A DNA stretch of 64,000 bases from Oceanicaulis sp052055585 (GCF_052055585.1 NZ_CP170485.1:1364001-1428000), one strand, 5' to 3'; positions 25,362-34,802 are shown, counted from the stretch's first letter. The notes: a model not told the origin generated them from the sequence alone. Numbers and translations: made by a program.

Positions 25362-26555
25362 ATGCTCGACTGGCTTGGATCTGGCGCGCTGTCCATTTTC
25401 GCCTTCATCCTTGTGATGGGCTTTGTCGTGATCATCCACGAGCTCGGTCATTACTGGGCCGGGCGGATGTGCGGCGTGCATGCGGACGCCTTTTCCATGG
25501 GGTTTGGTCCGACACTGTTCTCACGCACGGACAAGCTGGGCACGGTCTGGAAGGTCAGCGCCTTGCCGCTGGGCGGTTTCGTCCAGTTCCGCGGCGACGC
25601 CAACGCCGCCAGCGCTCCCGACTACGAAACCCTGGAAGAGCTGCGACGCGAACATTCTGATCCCGATAGCGTCCTGCACTTCAAACCGGTCTGGCAACGC
25701 GCCTTCATCGTGGCGGCGGGGCCTTTAGCGAATTTCCTTCTGGCGATCGTGCTCTTTGCGATTCTGGGGCTGGCCCAGGGCGAATCCCGGCTGGAGCCTC
25801 TGGTGGGGGAAGTCATCGCGGACAGCCCGGCTGAAGAAGCGGGTTTCCAGGCGGGCGATCGTGTTGTCCGGATGGATAACACGCCCATTCTCGGCTTCAC
25901 CGACATGACCGAATACGTCGTCACGCGTGCAGGGCGTCCGATCGCCGTGACTGTTGAGCGTGATGAGCAACCCATCGTCCTGAACGTGACGCCAGCGCGG
26001 GTGATGCGCGATGACAATCTGGGCGGCGAGCGTCCTCTGGGCACGATCGGCATTCGCAGCTCGGCCGAGGCGGAGCGGGTGATCTATCGTCCTGCGATCT
26101 GGGAAGCGCCGATCTATGGCGTGACGCGCACCATTGATACGACCGGAACGATTGTCAGCTACCTCTCCCGTCTTGTGACCGGGCGCGCCTCCACAGAGCA
26201 TATCAACGGTCCGGTCGGGATTGCGACGACGGCGGGACAGCTGGCGAATCTCGCGGTCAGCGATAATGGCGCCCCCCAATCGGTGGGCCTGATGACGCGG
26301 CTTCAGCGCCTGCTCATCGTCATGGTGGCGCTGTCGGCTCTGCTGAGTGTCGGACTGGGGTTAATGAATCTTCTGCCCATTCCGGTTCTCGACGGCGGTC
26401 ACCTTGTGTACTACGCCTATGAAGCTATAGCTAAACGTCCGCCGAGCCCGTCCGTTCAGGAATTGGGGTTCCGGTTGGGACTCGGCTTTATTCTGGCCAT
26501 GTTCGTGGTGGCCACTTGGAATGATTTGAGTTATCTGCGCGGTCAGTTCCTGTGA
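25362..26555 (+). CDS. rseP: RIP metalloprotease RseP (MmpA-type site-2 protease)
   Basis: Intramembrane zinc protease that cuts transmembrane segments of signalling proteins. The 397-residue protein has HELGH at residues 26-30 in the first helix, one clear PDZ domain (about 140-220, VIADSPAEEAGFQAGDRVVRM) and the third-ligand helix NLLPIPVLDGGHLVYY. In Caulobacter the orthologue at the same place, MmpA, degrades the polarity factor PodJ; the same role here is inference. It is flanked by dxr and bamA as in most proteobacteria. Confidence 0.96.
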   Translation: MLDWLGSGALSIFAFILVMGFVVIIHELGHYWAGRMCGVHADAFSMGFGPTLFSRTDKLGTVWKVSALPLGGFVQFRGDANAASAPDYETLEELRREHSDPDSVLHFKPVWQRAFIVAAGPLANFLLAIVLFAILGLAQGESRLEPLVGEVIADSPAEEAGFQAGDRVVRMDNTPILGFTDMTEYVVTRAGRPIAVTVERDEQPIVLNVTPARVMRDDNLGGERPLGTIGIRSSAEAERVIYRPAIWEAPIYGVTRTIDTTGTIVSYLSRLVTGRASTEHINGPVGIATTAGQLANLAVSDNGAPQSVGLMTRLQRLLIVMVALSALLSVGLGLMNLLPIPVLDGGHLVYYAYEAIAKRPPSPSVQELGFRLGLGFILAMFVVATWNDLSYLRGQFL

Positions 26556-26589
26556 TGGGGGCGTCGCAGGCGAGGGACGAGGGCCTTTC

Positions 26590-28995
26590 ATGAATGTGAT
26601 CTTCAAGGGATTGGCGGCGGCGCTGCTGAGCGTGATTTCCGCAAGTGCGGGCTTTGCGCAGGACGCGGGCGTTAACCAACCCCAGCCGGAGATTCAGGCT
26701 GAATCGTCTGAAACCGTCCAGGAAACCCGCCAGCAGCCGATCCTGCAGATCGTGGTGGAGGGCAATGAACGGGTCGAAGCAGACACCATCCTGTCCTACC
26801 TTCTGATCCAGCCGGGCGACCTTCCCAATGGGCGCCTGATCAACCTGTCGATCCAGACCCTTTACAGCACGAACCTGTTCTCTGACGTCCGCGTGGCGAT
26901 CGATGGCCCGTCCCTGGTGCTCTACGTTGTGGAGAACCCGATCGTGAACCGCGTGATTCTCGAAGGCAATCGCGCGATCGGCGACGACAAGATCACTGAC
27001 GAGATCGAACTCCAGGCCCGCGCCATCTTCACCCGCTCGCGGGTTCAGTCTGATGTGCAGCGTATTCTGGAAGTGTATCGCCGGTCAGGCCGGTTCGCCG
27101 CTCAGGTGACGCCGCAGATCGTTGAACTGCCGCAAAACCGCGTGGATCTGGTGTTCGAGATTTCCGAAGGCCCGGTCACCGGCGTCGAGCGGATTTCCTT
27201 TGTCGGCAACGAAGCCTATTCCGACCGCCGTCTGCGGGGTGAAATCGTCACCACCGAGGCGCGCTGGTGGAAGTTCTTCAGCTCCAATGACAACTATGAT
27301 CCGGACCGGATCGAGTATGACCGTGAGCAGCTGCGCACTTTCTACAATGACCGGGGCTTTGCCGACTTCCGCGTGACCTCGGTGTCCGCTGAACTCGCGC
27401 CTGACCAGTCCGAATTCTACGTCACCTTCACCATGGATGAGGGCGAGCGTTACAATTTCGGCGAGATCGTTGTTGAAACCGAGATTTCCGATCTCAACAC
27501 CGAATACCTCGAAGCGGTCATTCCGACCCAGCCGGGGCGGCTTTATGTGGGCAGCCTGATCGAGGACGCCACGGACTCCCTGACCTATGCCGCTGGCGCA
27601 GCAGGCTATGCCTTCGTGGATGTCAGCCCGCGCGTGAACCTGAACCGTGAAACCCAGACGGTCGACATCACCTATGTGATCGAGGAAAGCCCGCGAGTTT
27701 ATATCGAGCGCATCGACATTATCGGCAACACCCGGACGCTGGACCGCGTGATCCGTCGCGAGCTGGACCTTGTGGAAGGCGACGCCTTCAACCAGGCGCT
27801 GGTGAACGTCTCGCGTTCGCGCGTTGGGCAGCTGGGCTTCTTTGAAGACGTTGAGGTTGAGCCCGTGCAAGGCAGCGCTCCGGACCGGGCTCAGGTCCAG
27901 GTTCGTGTGGCGGAACAGCCCACGGGTGAGCTGGCCTTCGGCGCCGGCTTCTCGTCCACGGATTCCTTCCTCGTGGACTTCTCGATTTCTGAACGCAACC
28001 TGCGGGGCCGCGGTCAGTTCCTGCGCCTGCGCGTGTCCACGAGCTCGCGTCAGCAGCAGATCGATATCCGCTTTACCGAGCCGCGTTTCCTTGATCGGAA
28101 CCTGGCGGCGGGCTTTGACCTGTTCCGGGTCCGGTCTGACTTCTCAAGCGAAGCGTCATTCGAGACGGAATCCACCGGTTTCACGCTGCGTGCGGGCTTC
28201 CCGCTGACGCGCGCCGTGCAGGCCGGGGTGAACTACACCCTGCGGACAGACGATGTGCGCATTTATTCCGGCGTGTCGGAATCCATCCAGCGCGCCGCCG
28301 GTTCCCGCATCACCTCGCTGATGGGGTATTCGCTGCGCTGGAACCGCACGGATGACTATCGCGAGCCGACCCGCGGCTTCCAGCTGAGCTTCAACCAGGA
28401 CTTTGCAGGCCTGGGCGGCGATGTGCGCTATGTGCGCTCGGAACTGCAGGGCGGGATCTATCGCAGCGTCTGGCGTGACCGTCTGGTCTTCAGCGCTACG
28501 GGCTCAACGGGCTATCTCTTCTCTTGGGGCGGGGACACCGCGCGGATCAACGATCGCTTCTTTAAAGGCGGCAACTCCTTCCGCGGTTTCGAAACGGCGG
28601 GCATCGGCCCGCGCGTCGTCCAGCGTCGTGAAACGGCGCTTGAGGATGGCGATGAATACGTCTCGGGCGACGCCCTGGGCGGAAATTTCTACGCGATCGG
28701 CGCCTTTGAAATGGGCTTCCCGCTGGGCCTGCCGGAGCAATACGGCATCCGCGGCAGCCTGTTCACCGAGTTCGGCACGGTTGGTCTTCTGCCGGACGAC
28801 GACCAGATTGCTGATGATGGCACGGACACCGCCATCTTCACTGTCGACGACCTTGCGCTGCGCGCATCGGCCGGTATGAGCATCTTCTGGGATTCTCCCT
28901 TCGGCCCGGTGCGGTTTGACCTGGCGCATGCCTTCATCAAGGAAGATTACGACCAAGGGGCGTTCTTCCGCTTCAGCACACGAACGGGGTTCTAA
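26590..28995 (+). CDS. bamA: Outer membrane protein assembly factor BamA
   Basis: Central pore of the machine that inserts beta-barrel proteins into the outer membrane. The 801-residue precursor has a signal peptide ending near SAGFAQD, five POTRA domains (about residues 45-440; LYSTNLFSDVRV and VEGNERV are typical), then a 16-strand barrel. The L6 loop motif is visible in FKGGNSFRGFETAGIGPR, and the barrel ends in Phe. The skp gene starts four bases after the stop. Confidence 0.97.
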   Translation: MNVIFKGLAAALLSVISASAGFAQDAGVNQPQPEIQAESSETVQETRQQPILQIVVEGNERVEADTILSYLLIQPGDLPNGRLINLSIQTLYSTNLFSDVRVAIDGPSLVLYVVENPIVNRVILEGNRAIGDDKITDEIELQARAIFTRSRVQSDVQRILEVYRRSGRFAAQVTPQIVELPQNRVDLVFEISEGPVTGVERISFVGNEAYSDRRLRGEIVTTEARWWKFFSSNDNYDPDRIEYDREQLRTFYNDRGFADFRVTSVSAELAPDQSEFYVTFTMDEGERYNFGEIVVETEISDLNTEYLEAVIPTQPGRLYVGSLIEDATDSLTYAAGAAGYAFVDVSPRVNLNRETQTVDITYVIEESPRVYIERIDIIGNTRTLDRVIRRELDLVEGDAFNQALVNVSRSRVGQLGFFEDVEVEPVQGSAPDRAQVQVRVAEQPTGELAFGAGFSSTDSFLVDFSISERNLRGRGQFLRLRVSTSSRQQQIDIRFTEPRFLDRNLAAGFDLFRVRSDFSSEASFETESTGFTLRAGFPLTRAVQAGVNYTLRTDDVRIYSGVSESIQRAAGSRITSLMGYSLRWNRTDDYREPTRGFQLSFNQDFAGLGGDVRYVRSELQGGIYRSVWRDRLVFSATGSTGYLFSWGGDTARINDRFFKGGNSFRGFETAGIGPRVVQRRETALEDGDEYVSGDALGGNFYAIGAFEMGFPLGLPEQYGIRGSLFTEFGTVGLLPDDDQIADDGTDTAIFTVDDLALRASAGMSIFWDSPFGPVRFDLAHAFIKEDYDQGAFFRFSTRTGF

Positions 28996-28999
28996 ACTC

Positions 29000-29605
29000 A
29001 TGAAACGTCAGATTTTCGCCGCCATGCGTCCGCTGCGCGTGCTCTCAGCCGCTCTGGTTCTGAGCATCGGCTTCAGCGCTGCGAGCTTCGCCCAGAGCGT
29101 TCTGGTGATGAACGAGCAACGCATCCTGCGCGAAAGCGCTGTGGGCCAGCACATCACCTCTCGTCTTGAAGTTATCGGTCAGGAAATCACGGCCGAGCTT
29201 GAGCCGCAGCAAGCCGCCATCCAGGCGGAAAGCGAAGCGCTGAACGCTGAGCTGTCCGCCCTGTCTGAAGACGCCATCCGTCAGCGTCCGGACCTGGCGT
29301 CCCGCTATGAAGCCCTGCAACGCGACGCGGCCGGTTTTGAACAGACCCGCCGTATCCGCGCTCAGGAACTGGCTGCGACCGAACAGCAAGCCATGCGTCC
29401 GGTGCTGCCGATCCTTCAGGAAGTCCTGCAGGAAATCGTCAACGAGCGGAACGCAGACGTGCTGATCGACCGCTCTGCCGTGGTCTATGCGCGTGACTCC
29501 GTGGACATCAGCCAGTCCGCCATCGAGCGCCTGAACCAGCGGATCTCCACCACGCCGGTGAACCGCGTTCGCGTTCCCACCCAAGCTGCTCAGCAACAGC
29601 AGTAA
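29000..29605 (+). CDS. skp: OmpH/Skp family periplasmic chaperone
   Basis: Holds unfolded outer-membrane proteins in the periplasm on their way to BamA. From ATG 29000 it is 201 residues. A signal peptide ends at about ASFAQS, followed by VLVMNEQRILRESAVGQHI, the OmpH start motif. A long Gln/Glu/Ala-rich coiled coil (about residues 50-140) then precedes the C-terminal strand DVLIDRSAVVYA. Position between bamA and lpxD is the classic arrangement. Confidence 0.93.
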   Translation: MKRQIFAAMRPLRVLSAALVLSIGFSAASFAQSVLVMNEQRILRESAVGQHITSRLEVIGQEITAELEPQQAAIQAESEALNAELSALSEDAIRQRPDLASRYEALQRDAAGFEQTRRIRAQELAATEQQAMRPVLPILQEVLQEIVNERNADVLIDRSAVVYARDSVDISQSAIERLNQRISTTPVNRVRVPTQAAQQQQ

Positions 29606-29620
29606 GTAGGTTGGTCTGAT

Positions 29621-30646
29621 ATGGGGGCCGACCCGCGATTTTTTGAGCGGCTCGGTCCGCTCAAGGCTTCTGACATCGCCGCGCTTATCGGATCTGATCT
29701 GATAGGCGACGGCGATGTCGCTGTTTCTGACGTTGCTACTCCGGACAGCGCCCAGGAGGGCGCTCTGATGTTTCTGGCTGGCAAGGCCCCGCCAGAGATG
29801 CCGCCCGCAGCCGGGGTCGCTATTGTTCCGGATGCGAGTTGGGCCGACGCTCTGCCGCACTGCCAGGCGGTGATCGTTCATCGTGTGACCCGCGCCGGCT
29901 TTGCCAAGGCCGCAGCTCGCCTTCTGGCGCCCCGGTTTCATGACGGTCCGGACTTTATCCATCCGACAGCGACCATTGCGGACAGCGCGCGTCTCGCACC
30001 GGGCGTGATCGTGGGGCCGGACGCCGTGATCGGTGAGCATGCCCGCATCGAAGCTGGCGCGATCATCGGGCCGGGCGTCGTCATCGGCGATCACACGCGC
30101 ATCGGGGTTCGCGCCAATGTCCAGTGTGCGCTCGTAGGCGCGCAGTGCGAGATTTCCGCCGGCGCAGTTGTGGGCGAGGCGGGCTTTGGTCTGGCCTATG
30201 AGAATGGTGAGGTTTTCACCCTGCCGCATCTGGGCCGTGTGATCATCGAGGATGAGGCGACCCTGGGCGCGAACGCGACTGTGGATCGCGGCATGCTCAA
30301 GGATACTCGCATCGGCAAGGGCGCACGGATCGATAATCTGTGCCATATCGGCCATAATGTGGATGTGGGCGAATACGCCGTCATGGCGGCTTTCGCCGGC
30401 ATTTCCGGCAGCACCATCATTGGCGCTGGCGCACAATTTGGCGGGCGTGTCGGCGTCGCGGACCATCTGAAGATCGGCGCCGGGGCGCGTCTGGCCGCTG
30501 ACGCAGCGGTCATGAAGGATGTACCGCCCGGTGAAACCTGGGCCGGTTCGCCCGCCCAGCCGATCCAAAGCTTCATGCGCGAGACAGCCTGGCTGCGCCG
30601 CGCGGTAAGCCGCAAGTCAAAACCCGAGCGCAAGAAGGACGACTGA
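29621..30646 (+). CDS. lpxD: UDP-3-O-(3-hydroxyacyl)glucosamine N-acyltransferase
   Basis: Third step of lipid A synthesis. The 341-residue protein has an N-terminal uridine-binding domain and a left-handed beta-helix of hexapeptide repeats (about residues 105-290; IGEHARIEAGAIIGPGVVIG). The catalytic His lies in the segment IDNLCHIGHNVDVGEY. The stop overlaps the fabZ ATG (TGATGA). Confidence 0.96.
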   Translation: MGADPRFFERLGPLKASDIAALIGSDLIGDGDVAVSDVATPDSAQEGALMFLAGKAPPEMPPAAGVAIVPDASWADALPHCQAVIVHRVTRAGFAKAAARLLAPRFHDGPDFIHPTATIADSARLAPGVIVGPDAVIGEHARIEAGAIIGPGVVIGDHTRIGVRANVQCALVGAQCEISAGAVVGEAGFGLAYENGEVFTLPHLGRVIIEDEATLGANATVDRGMLKDTRIGKGARIDNLCHIGHNVDVGEYAVMAAFAGISGSTIIGAGAQFGGRVGVADHLKIGAGARLAADAAVMKDVPPGETWAGSPAQPIQSFMRETAWLRRAVSRKSKPERKKDD

Positions 30647-31104
30647 TGAGTGATCTTGAGACTGCGATCGGGCCTGACGAAATCCTGCGTCGCCTGCCGC
30701 ATCGCTATCCCTTCCTTCTTGTGGACCGCGCCGAGCGTTATGTGCCGGGTGAATCCATTGTCGGGTTCAAATGCGTCTCTGCCGCCGAGCCTCATTTTCA
30801 GGGCCATTTTCCCGAGAATCCGGTCATGCCGGGCGTTCTGATTATCGAGGCTATGGCGCAAACGGGCGCCATCCTGATGTCCAAGACGCTCGATGCCGAT
30901 ATTTCCAACACCCTGATCTATTTCATGGGCGTAGAGCAGGCGAAGTTCCGCCGTCCCGTGCGCCCGGGTGATGTGCTGGAAATGCCGGTCGAAGTGACGG
31001 CCAATCGTCGCGGCGTCTTCAAGTTCAAGGGCGAAGCGCGCGTGAACGGCGTACGCTGTGCGGACGCGACCTTCTCGGCCACTTCTGCGCCGCGCGAAGC
31101 CTGA
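30646..31104 (+). CDS. fabZ: 3-hydroxyacyl-[acyl-carrier-protein] dehydratase
   Basis: Dehydrates 3-hydroxyacyl-ACP in fatty acid elongation. The same substrate pool feeds LpxD and LpxA, which explains its place between them. The 152-residue hot-dog-fold protein contains LPHRYPFLLVDRAE and the active-site segment HFQGHFPENPVMPGVLIIEAMAQ with catalytic His and Glu. It starts inside the lpxD stop codon. Confidence 0.97.
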   Translation: MSDLETAIGPDEILRRLPHRYPFLLVDRAERYVPGESIVGFKCVSAAEPHFQGHFPENPVMPGVLIIEAMAQTGAILMSKTLDADISNTLIYFMGVEQAKFRRPVRPGDVLEMPVEVTANRRGVFKFKGEARVNGVRCADATFSATSAPREA

Positions 31105-31114
31105 CGGAGTTTTC

Positions 31115-31906
31115 ATGACCACGACTATTCATCCGACCGCCATCGTGGACGAAAGCGCCCGGCTGGGCGAGGGCGTTGAGATTGGTCCGTTCTGCGTCGT
31201 GGGTCCGAATGTCCAGATCGGCGACCGGACCCGGCTGCAGTCTCATGTCAGCCTGAGCGGCAATCTTGAGCTGGGTTCCGATTGCAAGATCCACCCCTTT
31301 GTCGCCCTTGGCGAACCGCCGCAGGACTTCAAGTTCAAGGGCGGCGATGTGCGCCTGATCATTGGCGACAACAACACACTGCGCGAGCATGTGACCATGC
31401 ATATGGGCACGGAAGGCGCAAAAGGCGTCACCAAGGTCGGCTCGAACAACTTCTTCATGGTCGGCGCGCACGTCGCCCATGACTGCACCGTGGGCAATCA
31501 TGTGGTGTTCGCCAACAACGCTACGCTGGGCGGGGATTCCACAGTCGCCGATTATGTGATCATGGGCGGCCTGTCTGCGCTGCACCAGCAATGCCGGATC
31601 GGCAAATACGCCTTTATTGGCGGCGGCGCGCCGGTGACGGGTGACGTCATTCCCTATGGCATGGTCGATAATCTGGGCGCTCTGGCGGGGCTCAACCTTG
31701 TGGGTCTGAAGCGCCGCGGCTTTTCACGTGACGCCATCCATGATCTGCGCGCGGCATATCGCCTGGTCTTCGCTAATGAAGGCGCCTTCCATGAGCGGGT
31801 CGAGGACGCGGCGCGTCTGTTCGAGAACCGTCCGGAAGTCATGGACATCGTTGAGTTCATTCGCACCCCGGCCAAACGCCCGCTCTGCTCGCCGGAAGGG
31901 CGCTAG
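31115..31906 (+). CDS. lpxA: Acyl-ACP-UDP-N-acetylglucosamine O-acyltransferase
   Basis: First step of lipid A synthesis. From ATG 31115, ten bases after fabZ with CGGAGT as ribosome site, it is 263 residues. It has the hexapeptide beta-helix (IHPTAIVDESARLGEGVEIGPF) and the catalytic-His region FMVGAHVAHDCTVGNHV. A C-terminal helical domain has the family pattern NLVGLKRRGFSRDAIHDLRAAYR. lpxI follows almost directly. Confidence 0.97.
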   Translation: MTTTIHPTAIVDESARLGEGVEIGPFCVVGPNVQIGDRTRLQSHVSLSGNLELGSDCKIHPFVALGEPPQDFKFKGGDVRLIIGDNNTLREHVTMHMGTEGAKGVTKVGSNNFFMVGAHVAHDCTVGNHVVFANNATLGGDSTVADYVIMGGLSALHQQCRIGKYAFIGGGAPVTGDVIPYGMVDNLGALAGLNLVGLKRRGFSRDAIHDLRAAYRLVFANEGAFHERVEDAARLFENRPEVMDIVEFIRTPAKRPLCSPEGR

Positions 31907-31908
31907 GT

Positions 31909-32772
31909 GTGGCGGTCTATCAGCGTCTGGGACTGATCGCCGGGGGCGGTGACTTGCCGGTTTATGTCGCTCAGGCGGCGCAAAGTGGCGATCGTCTGGC
32001 CTGCGTCATCGCGCTCAAGGGGTTTGCAGACCCCACGCGCTATGACTGCCCGGTTATTCGCGGCATTGCCCAGTTGGGGCAGGTGGTGAAAGATCTGCGT
32101 CAGGCGGATTGCGACGCCGTGTGCTTTGCCGGGATCGTCACCCGGCCGGACTTCTCGGCTTTGAAACCCGACCTCAAAGGCATGGCCTTCCTGCCGCAGG
32201 CGCTGACCGCCGCCGCGCGAGGAGATGACGCCTTGTTGCGCGCGATCGTCGGCTTCTTCGAGAAAGAAGGCTTCACCGTCATCGGGGCCAATGACATTGC
32301 CGATGAATTGTTGGTGGAACCGGGCCTGATCGGCTCGATTGAGCCAAGCGCCGTCACGCGCTCTGATGCTGCAAAGGCGCTTCATATCGCTGGCGTGACC
32401 GGGGCCGAGGATATCGGGCAGGGCGCTGTGGTGTGTGAAGGTCTGGTCCTCGCGGTTGAAGCCCAGGAGGGCACGGACCAGATGCTGGCGCGTGTGGCGG
32501 GCTTGCCGGCTGAATTGCGTGGCGATGAATTGTCCCGCAAAGGCGTTCTGGCCAAACGGCCCAAGCCGGGTCAGGAGCGTCGTATCGACTTGCCGGTCAT
32601 CGGGGTATCCACCGTGCATGGGGCGGCCAGGGCCGGTCTGGCTGGCATTGTCATTCCCGCGGGCGGTGCGATGGTGCTGGGCCGTGAGGCTGTCGCACAG
32701 GCGGCGGATGCCAGCGGACTGGCCGTTTGGGCGGTAGAGATGGATGGGCAAGCGGATGACGCAAACGCGTGA
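31909..32772 (+). CDS. lpxI: UDP-2,3-diacylglucosamine pyrophosphatase LpxI
   Basis: Cleaves UDP-2,3-diacylglucosamine to lipid X. This is the LpxI (DUF1009) form that replaces LpxH in alphaproteobacteria. The 287-residue protein starts RLGLIAGGGDLPVYVAQAA and contains the conserved KPGQERRIDLPVIGVSTVHGAARAGLAG near the C-terminus. The GTG start is two bases after lpxA. Its end overlaps lpxB by 29 bases. Confidence 0.93.
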   Translation: MAVYQRLGLIAGGGDLPVYVAQAAQSGDRLACVIALKGFADPTRYDCPVIRGIAQLGQVVKDLRQADCDAVCFAGIVTRPDFSALKPDLKGMAFLPQALTAAARGDDALLRAIVGFFEKEGFTVIGANDIADELLVEPGLIGSIEPSAVTRSDAAKALHIAGVTGAEDIGQGAVVCEGLVLAVEAQEGTDQMLARVAGLPAELRGDELSRKGVLAKRPKPGQERRIDLPVIGVSTVHGAARAGLAGIVIPAGGAMVLGREAVAQAADASGLAVWAVEMDGQADDANA

Positions 32773-33940
32773 TCTTGAGAATGCAGGACAACGAGCACCG
32801 CGAATCTTTCTCGTTGCGGCGGAGCCATCCGGGGATGCGCTGGCCGGGGATTTGATCGACGCGCTACGCGCGGCTCGTCCCGAAGTGGAGATTGCAGGCG
32901 TAGGCGGCCCGGAAATGGCCAAACGCGGCGCTGTCTCGCCCTTTGATATTTCAGAGCTGTCCGTCTTTGGCCTGTTTGATGGCCTGAAGATTATCAATCT
33001 TGTCCATCAGCGCGCCCAGGAAACCGCGGACGCCGCCAAAGCCTTTGGGGCGGATGCGGTCGTGCTGATTGATTCCTGGGGCTTCATGTTGCGTGCGGCG
33101 TGGAAACTGCGCGAAGCGTTGCCCGATACGCCGCTCATCAAATATGTCGCGCCTCAGGTCTTCGCCGCCCGACGCGAACGCGCCAAGGTGGCCGCCGACA
33201 CCTTTGACCATCTGCTCGCTATTCACCCGTTCGATGCGCCGTATTTCACCGAGCACGGCATGGATGTGAGCTTTGTGGGTAATCCGGCGCTGGAGCGGGA
33301 TCTGAGCGGGGATGGGGCTGCTTTTCGCGCCCGCCATGACATCGCCGAGACAGATTCGTTACTCCTGATCCTCTTCGGTAGCCGCAAGTCCGAACTGACC
33401 CGTCTGCTCCCGCGCTTTGCGGATGCGGTGAAGCGACTGAAAATCGAGCATCCGGATATGAAGTTCGTCACCCCGCTCGCATCCTCTATCGCCGAGCAGG
33501 CGCGCGAGATGATTGCGGCTGAACCCGCGTTATCAGACCTGATCATCGTGGAGAGCGATGAGCGCCGTGACGCCTTCCACGCTGCAGATGTCGCTTTGGC
33601 CTGCTCAGGCACGGTGACGCTGGAACTGGCGCGACTGGGCGTGCCGACCGTAGCGGCCTATCGACTGGGCTGGTTGGCCTGGGCGGCGGCGCGTTTCTTC
33701 CTGATGAAGTCCAAATACATTTCGCTGGCCAATATCGCTGCGGATGAGATGCTGATTCCCGAGCATGTGCAGACCCAGTGCCGCGGCGATGTTCTGGCGC
33801 AAAGCGTTGGTGCATTGCTGGATGACCCGGCTCGCCGGTCGGACCTGTCCCGGCGCTTGCGTGAAGTCACCGATCATATGCGCGGCGAGGGCGGATCCCC
33901 CTCAGCGAACGCCGCCGCAGCGGTGCTCTCCCTGGTCTAG
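32744..33940 (+). CDS. lpxB: Lipid-A-disaccharide synthase
   Basis: Joins UDP-diacylglucosamine and lipid X to form the lipid A disaccharide. The 398-residue GT-B glycosyltransferase begins its domain at RIFLVAAEPSGDALAGDLI. It contains the conserved NLVHQRAQETADAAKAFG-type region and the C-terminal nucleotide-binding segment VALACSGTVTLELARLGVPTVAAYR. ATG 32744 overlaps lpxI by 29 bases; ATG 32756 is an alternative with a 17-base overlap. It is the last gene of the rpsB-to-lpxB run; no clear terminator follows. Confidence 0.95.
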   Translation: MGKRMTQTRDLENAGQRAPRIFLVAAEPSGDALAGDLIDALRAARPEVEIAGVGGPEMAKRGAVSPFDISELSVFGLFDGLKIINLVHQRAQETADAAKAFGADAVVLIDSWGFMLRAAWKLREALPDTPLIKYVAPQVFAARRERAKVAADTFDHLLAIHPFDAPYFTEHGMDVSFVGNPALERDLSGDGAAFRARHDIAETDSLLLILFGSRKSELTRLLPRFADAVKRLKIEHPDMKFVTPLASSIAEQAREMIAAEPALSDLIIVESDERRDAFHAADVALACSGTVTLELARLGVPTVAAYRLGWLAWAAARFFLMKSKYISLANIAADEMLIPEHVQTQCRGDVLAQSVGALLDDPARRSDLSRRLREVTDHMRGEGGSPSANAAAAVLSLV

Positions 33941-33970
33941 CGAAGTACATCCCGCTGTTGGGTCATGCCC

Positions 33971-34008
33971 TTGTGCTTCGTAACGTAGCATATATGCTAT
34001 ATTATGAA
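33971..34008 (+). promoter_or_regulatory. Palindromic operator and promoter of the membrane protein/XRE pair
   Basis: TAGCATATATGCTA at 33986-33999 is a perfect 14-base palindrome. It sits in a wider dyad (33977-34008) where TTC and TAA on the left mirror TTA and GAA on the right, giving 13 of 16 positions symmetric. A -35-like TTGTGC (33971-33976) and -10-like TATGCT (33993-33998), 16 bases apart, put the palindrome over the -10. This layout suits autorepression by the XRE protein encoded at the end of the operon (inference). Confidence 0.6.
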
Positions 34009-34027
34009 ATTTAAGCAGGAGATGATC

Positions 34028-34585
34028 ATGCGTGCTCAGGGACCGCTCCACGGATTTTACAAAGCGGACTCCAGTGACGATCCCCGAAAGGCGCAAGCCT
34101 GGGCGTCGATACCCAAACGGCGCGGTCTGGTGGTCGTGACAGTGATGGTGTTTGTGGTGTTCGCAATCATGCTGTCCGTCTTGATCGACGGCATCCTGAA
34201 GGCGCTCATTGATCAGGCAGGGTTCAGTCAGGTCATGATGGGGTTTGCGCCTGTTCTGCTGATCTGCGCGGTGGATGCCTTCTGGCTGGACAGGCTGGTG
34301 TTTCTCGCCAGTCGGCCAGGCTTCGCCGTGCCGGGTGAGCCCTATGATGAGCGCCAGCAAGCACTTGTCGCCATGGCGACCCGACAGGGATTGAAATTGG
34401 CGCTAGTGCTTTTGGCTATCGTCGCGGCGGTTGGCGCATCCCCCTTGCCCGCGGGATATGCAATCGGTGTCGGCCTGGCGTCGATCGCACTGGCCATGTC
34501 CGGCCCTCAACTGGTGCTGGCCTGGACGTTGAATGCGTCTGATTTCGATTTCTCTGGCGAAGAAGATGAGGACGCGGATGGCTGA
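34028..34585 (+). CDS. Uncharacterised four-helix membrane protein paired with an XRE regulator
   Basis: I do not recognise a family. From ATG 34028 (AGGAG at 34017-34021 upstream) it is 185 residues. A polar N-terminus of about 35 residues is followed by a helix at VVVTVMVFVVFAIMLSVLI, a second at VMMGFAPVLLICAVDAFWL, and two more near the C-terminus (LALVLLAIVAAVGA, YAIGVGLASIALAM). It ends in an acidic tail (FSGEEDEDADG). The segment PYDERQQALVAMATRQG between the helix pairs resembles membrane proteins (DUF2178-like) that travel with small XRE regulators; this is tentative. The 3' end overlaps the regulator by eight bases. Confidence 0.65.
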   Translation: MRAQGPLHGFYKADSSDDPRKAQAWASIPKRRGLVVVTVMVFVVFAIMLSVLIDGILKALIDQAGFSQVMMGFAPVLLICAVDAFWLDRLVFLASRPGFAVPGEPYDERQQALVAMATRQGLKLALVLLAIVAAVGASPLPAGYAIGVGLASIALAMSGPQLVLAWTLNASDFDFSGEEDEDADG

Positions 34586-34802
34586 TCCCGTCGCTTTTCT
34601 GAACCGGGTGAAGACCTATCGCGTGGATCGCGGCCTGTCCCGTCAGGAACTCGCGACCCGGGTACAGGTGCATCCGCAAACCATTGGCGCTATCGAGCGG
34701 GGGCAGTTCAATCCCACGATCGAGGTGGCGCTCCGGCTCTCTGAAGCCCTTGGCGTCGGGCTTGATGCCTTGTTCACAAGGCGCGAATTCGGTCCGCTTT
34801 AA
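34578..34802 (+). CDS. XRE-family transcriptional regulator (74 residues)
   Basis: From ATG 34578 the protein is 74 residues: a single helix-turn-helix domain with no other domain. RVKTYRVDRGLSRQELATRVQVHPQTIGAIERGQFNPTIEVALRLSEALG matches the compact XRE fold, with QTIGAIERG as recognition helix. The N-terminal extension continues to LDALFTRREFGPL, like the YozG/YgzD group of small regulators. It overlaps the upstream membrane protein gene, so both are coexpressed. It likely binds the palindrome at 33986-33999 (inference). Confidence 0.85.
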   Translation: MADPVAFLNRVKTYRVDRGLSRQELATRVQVHPQTIGAIERGQFNPTIEVALRLSEALGVGLDALFTRREFGPL

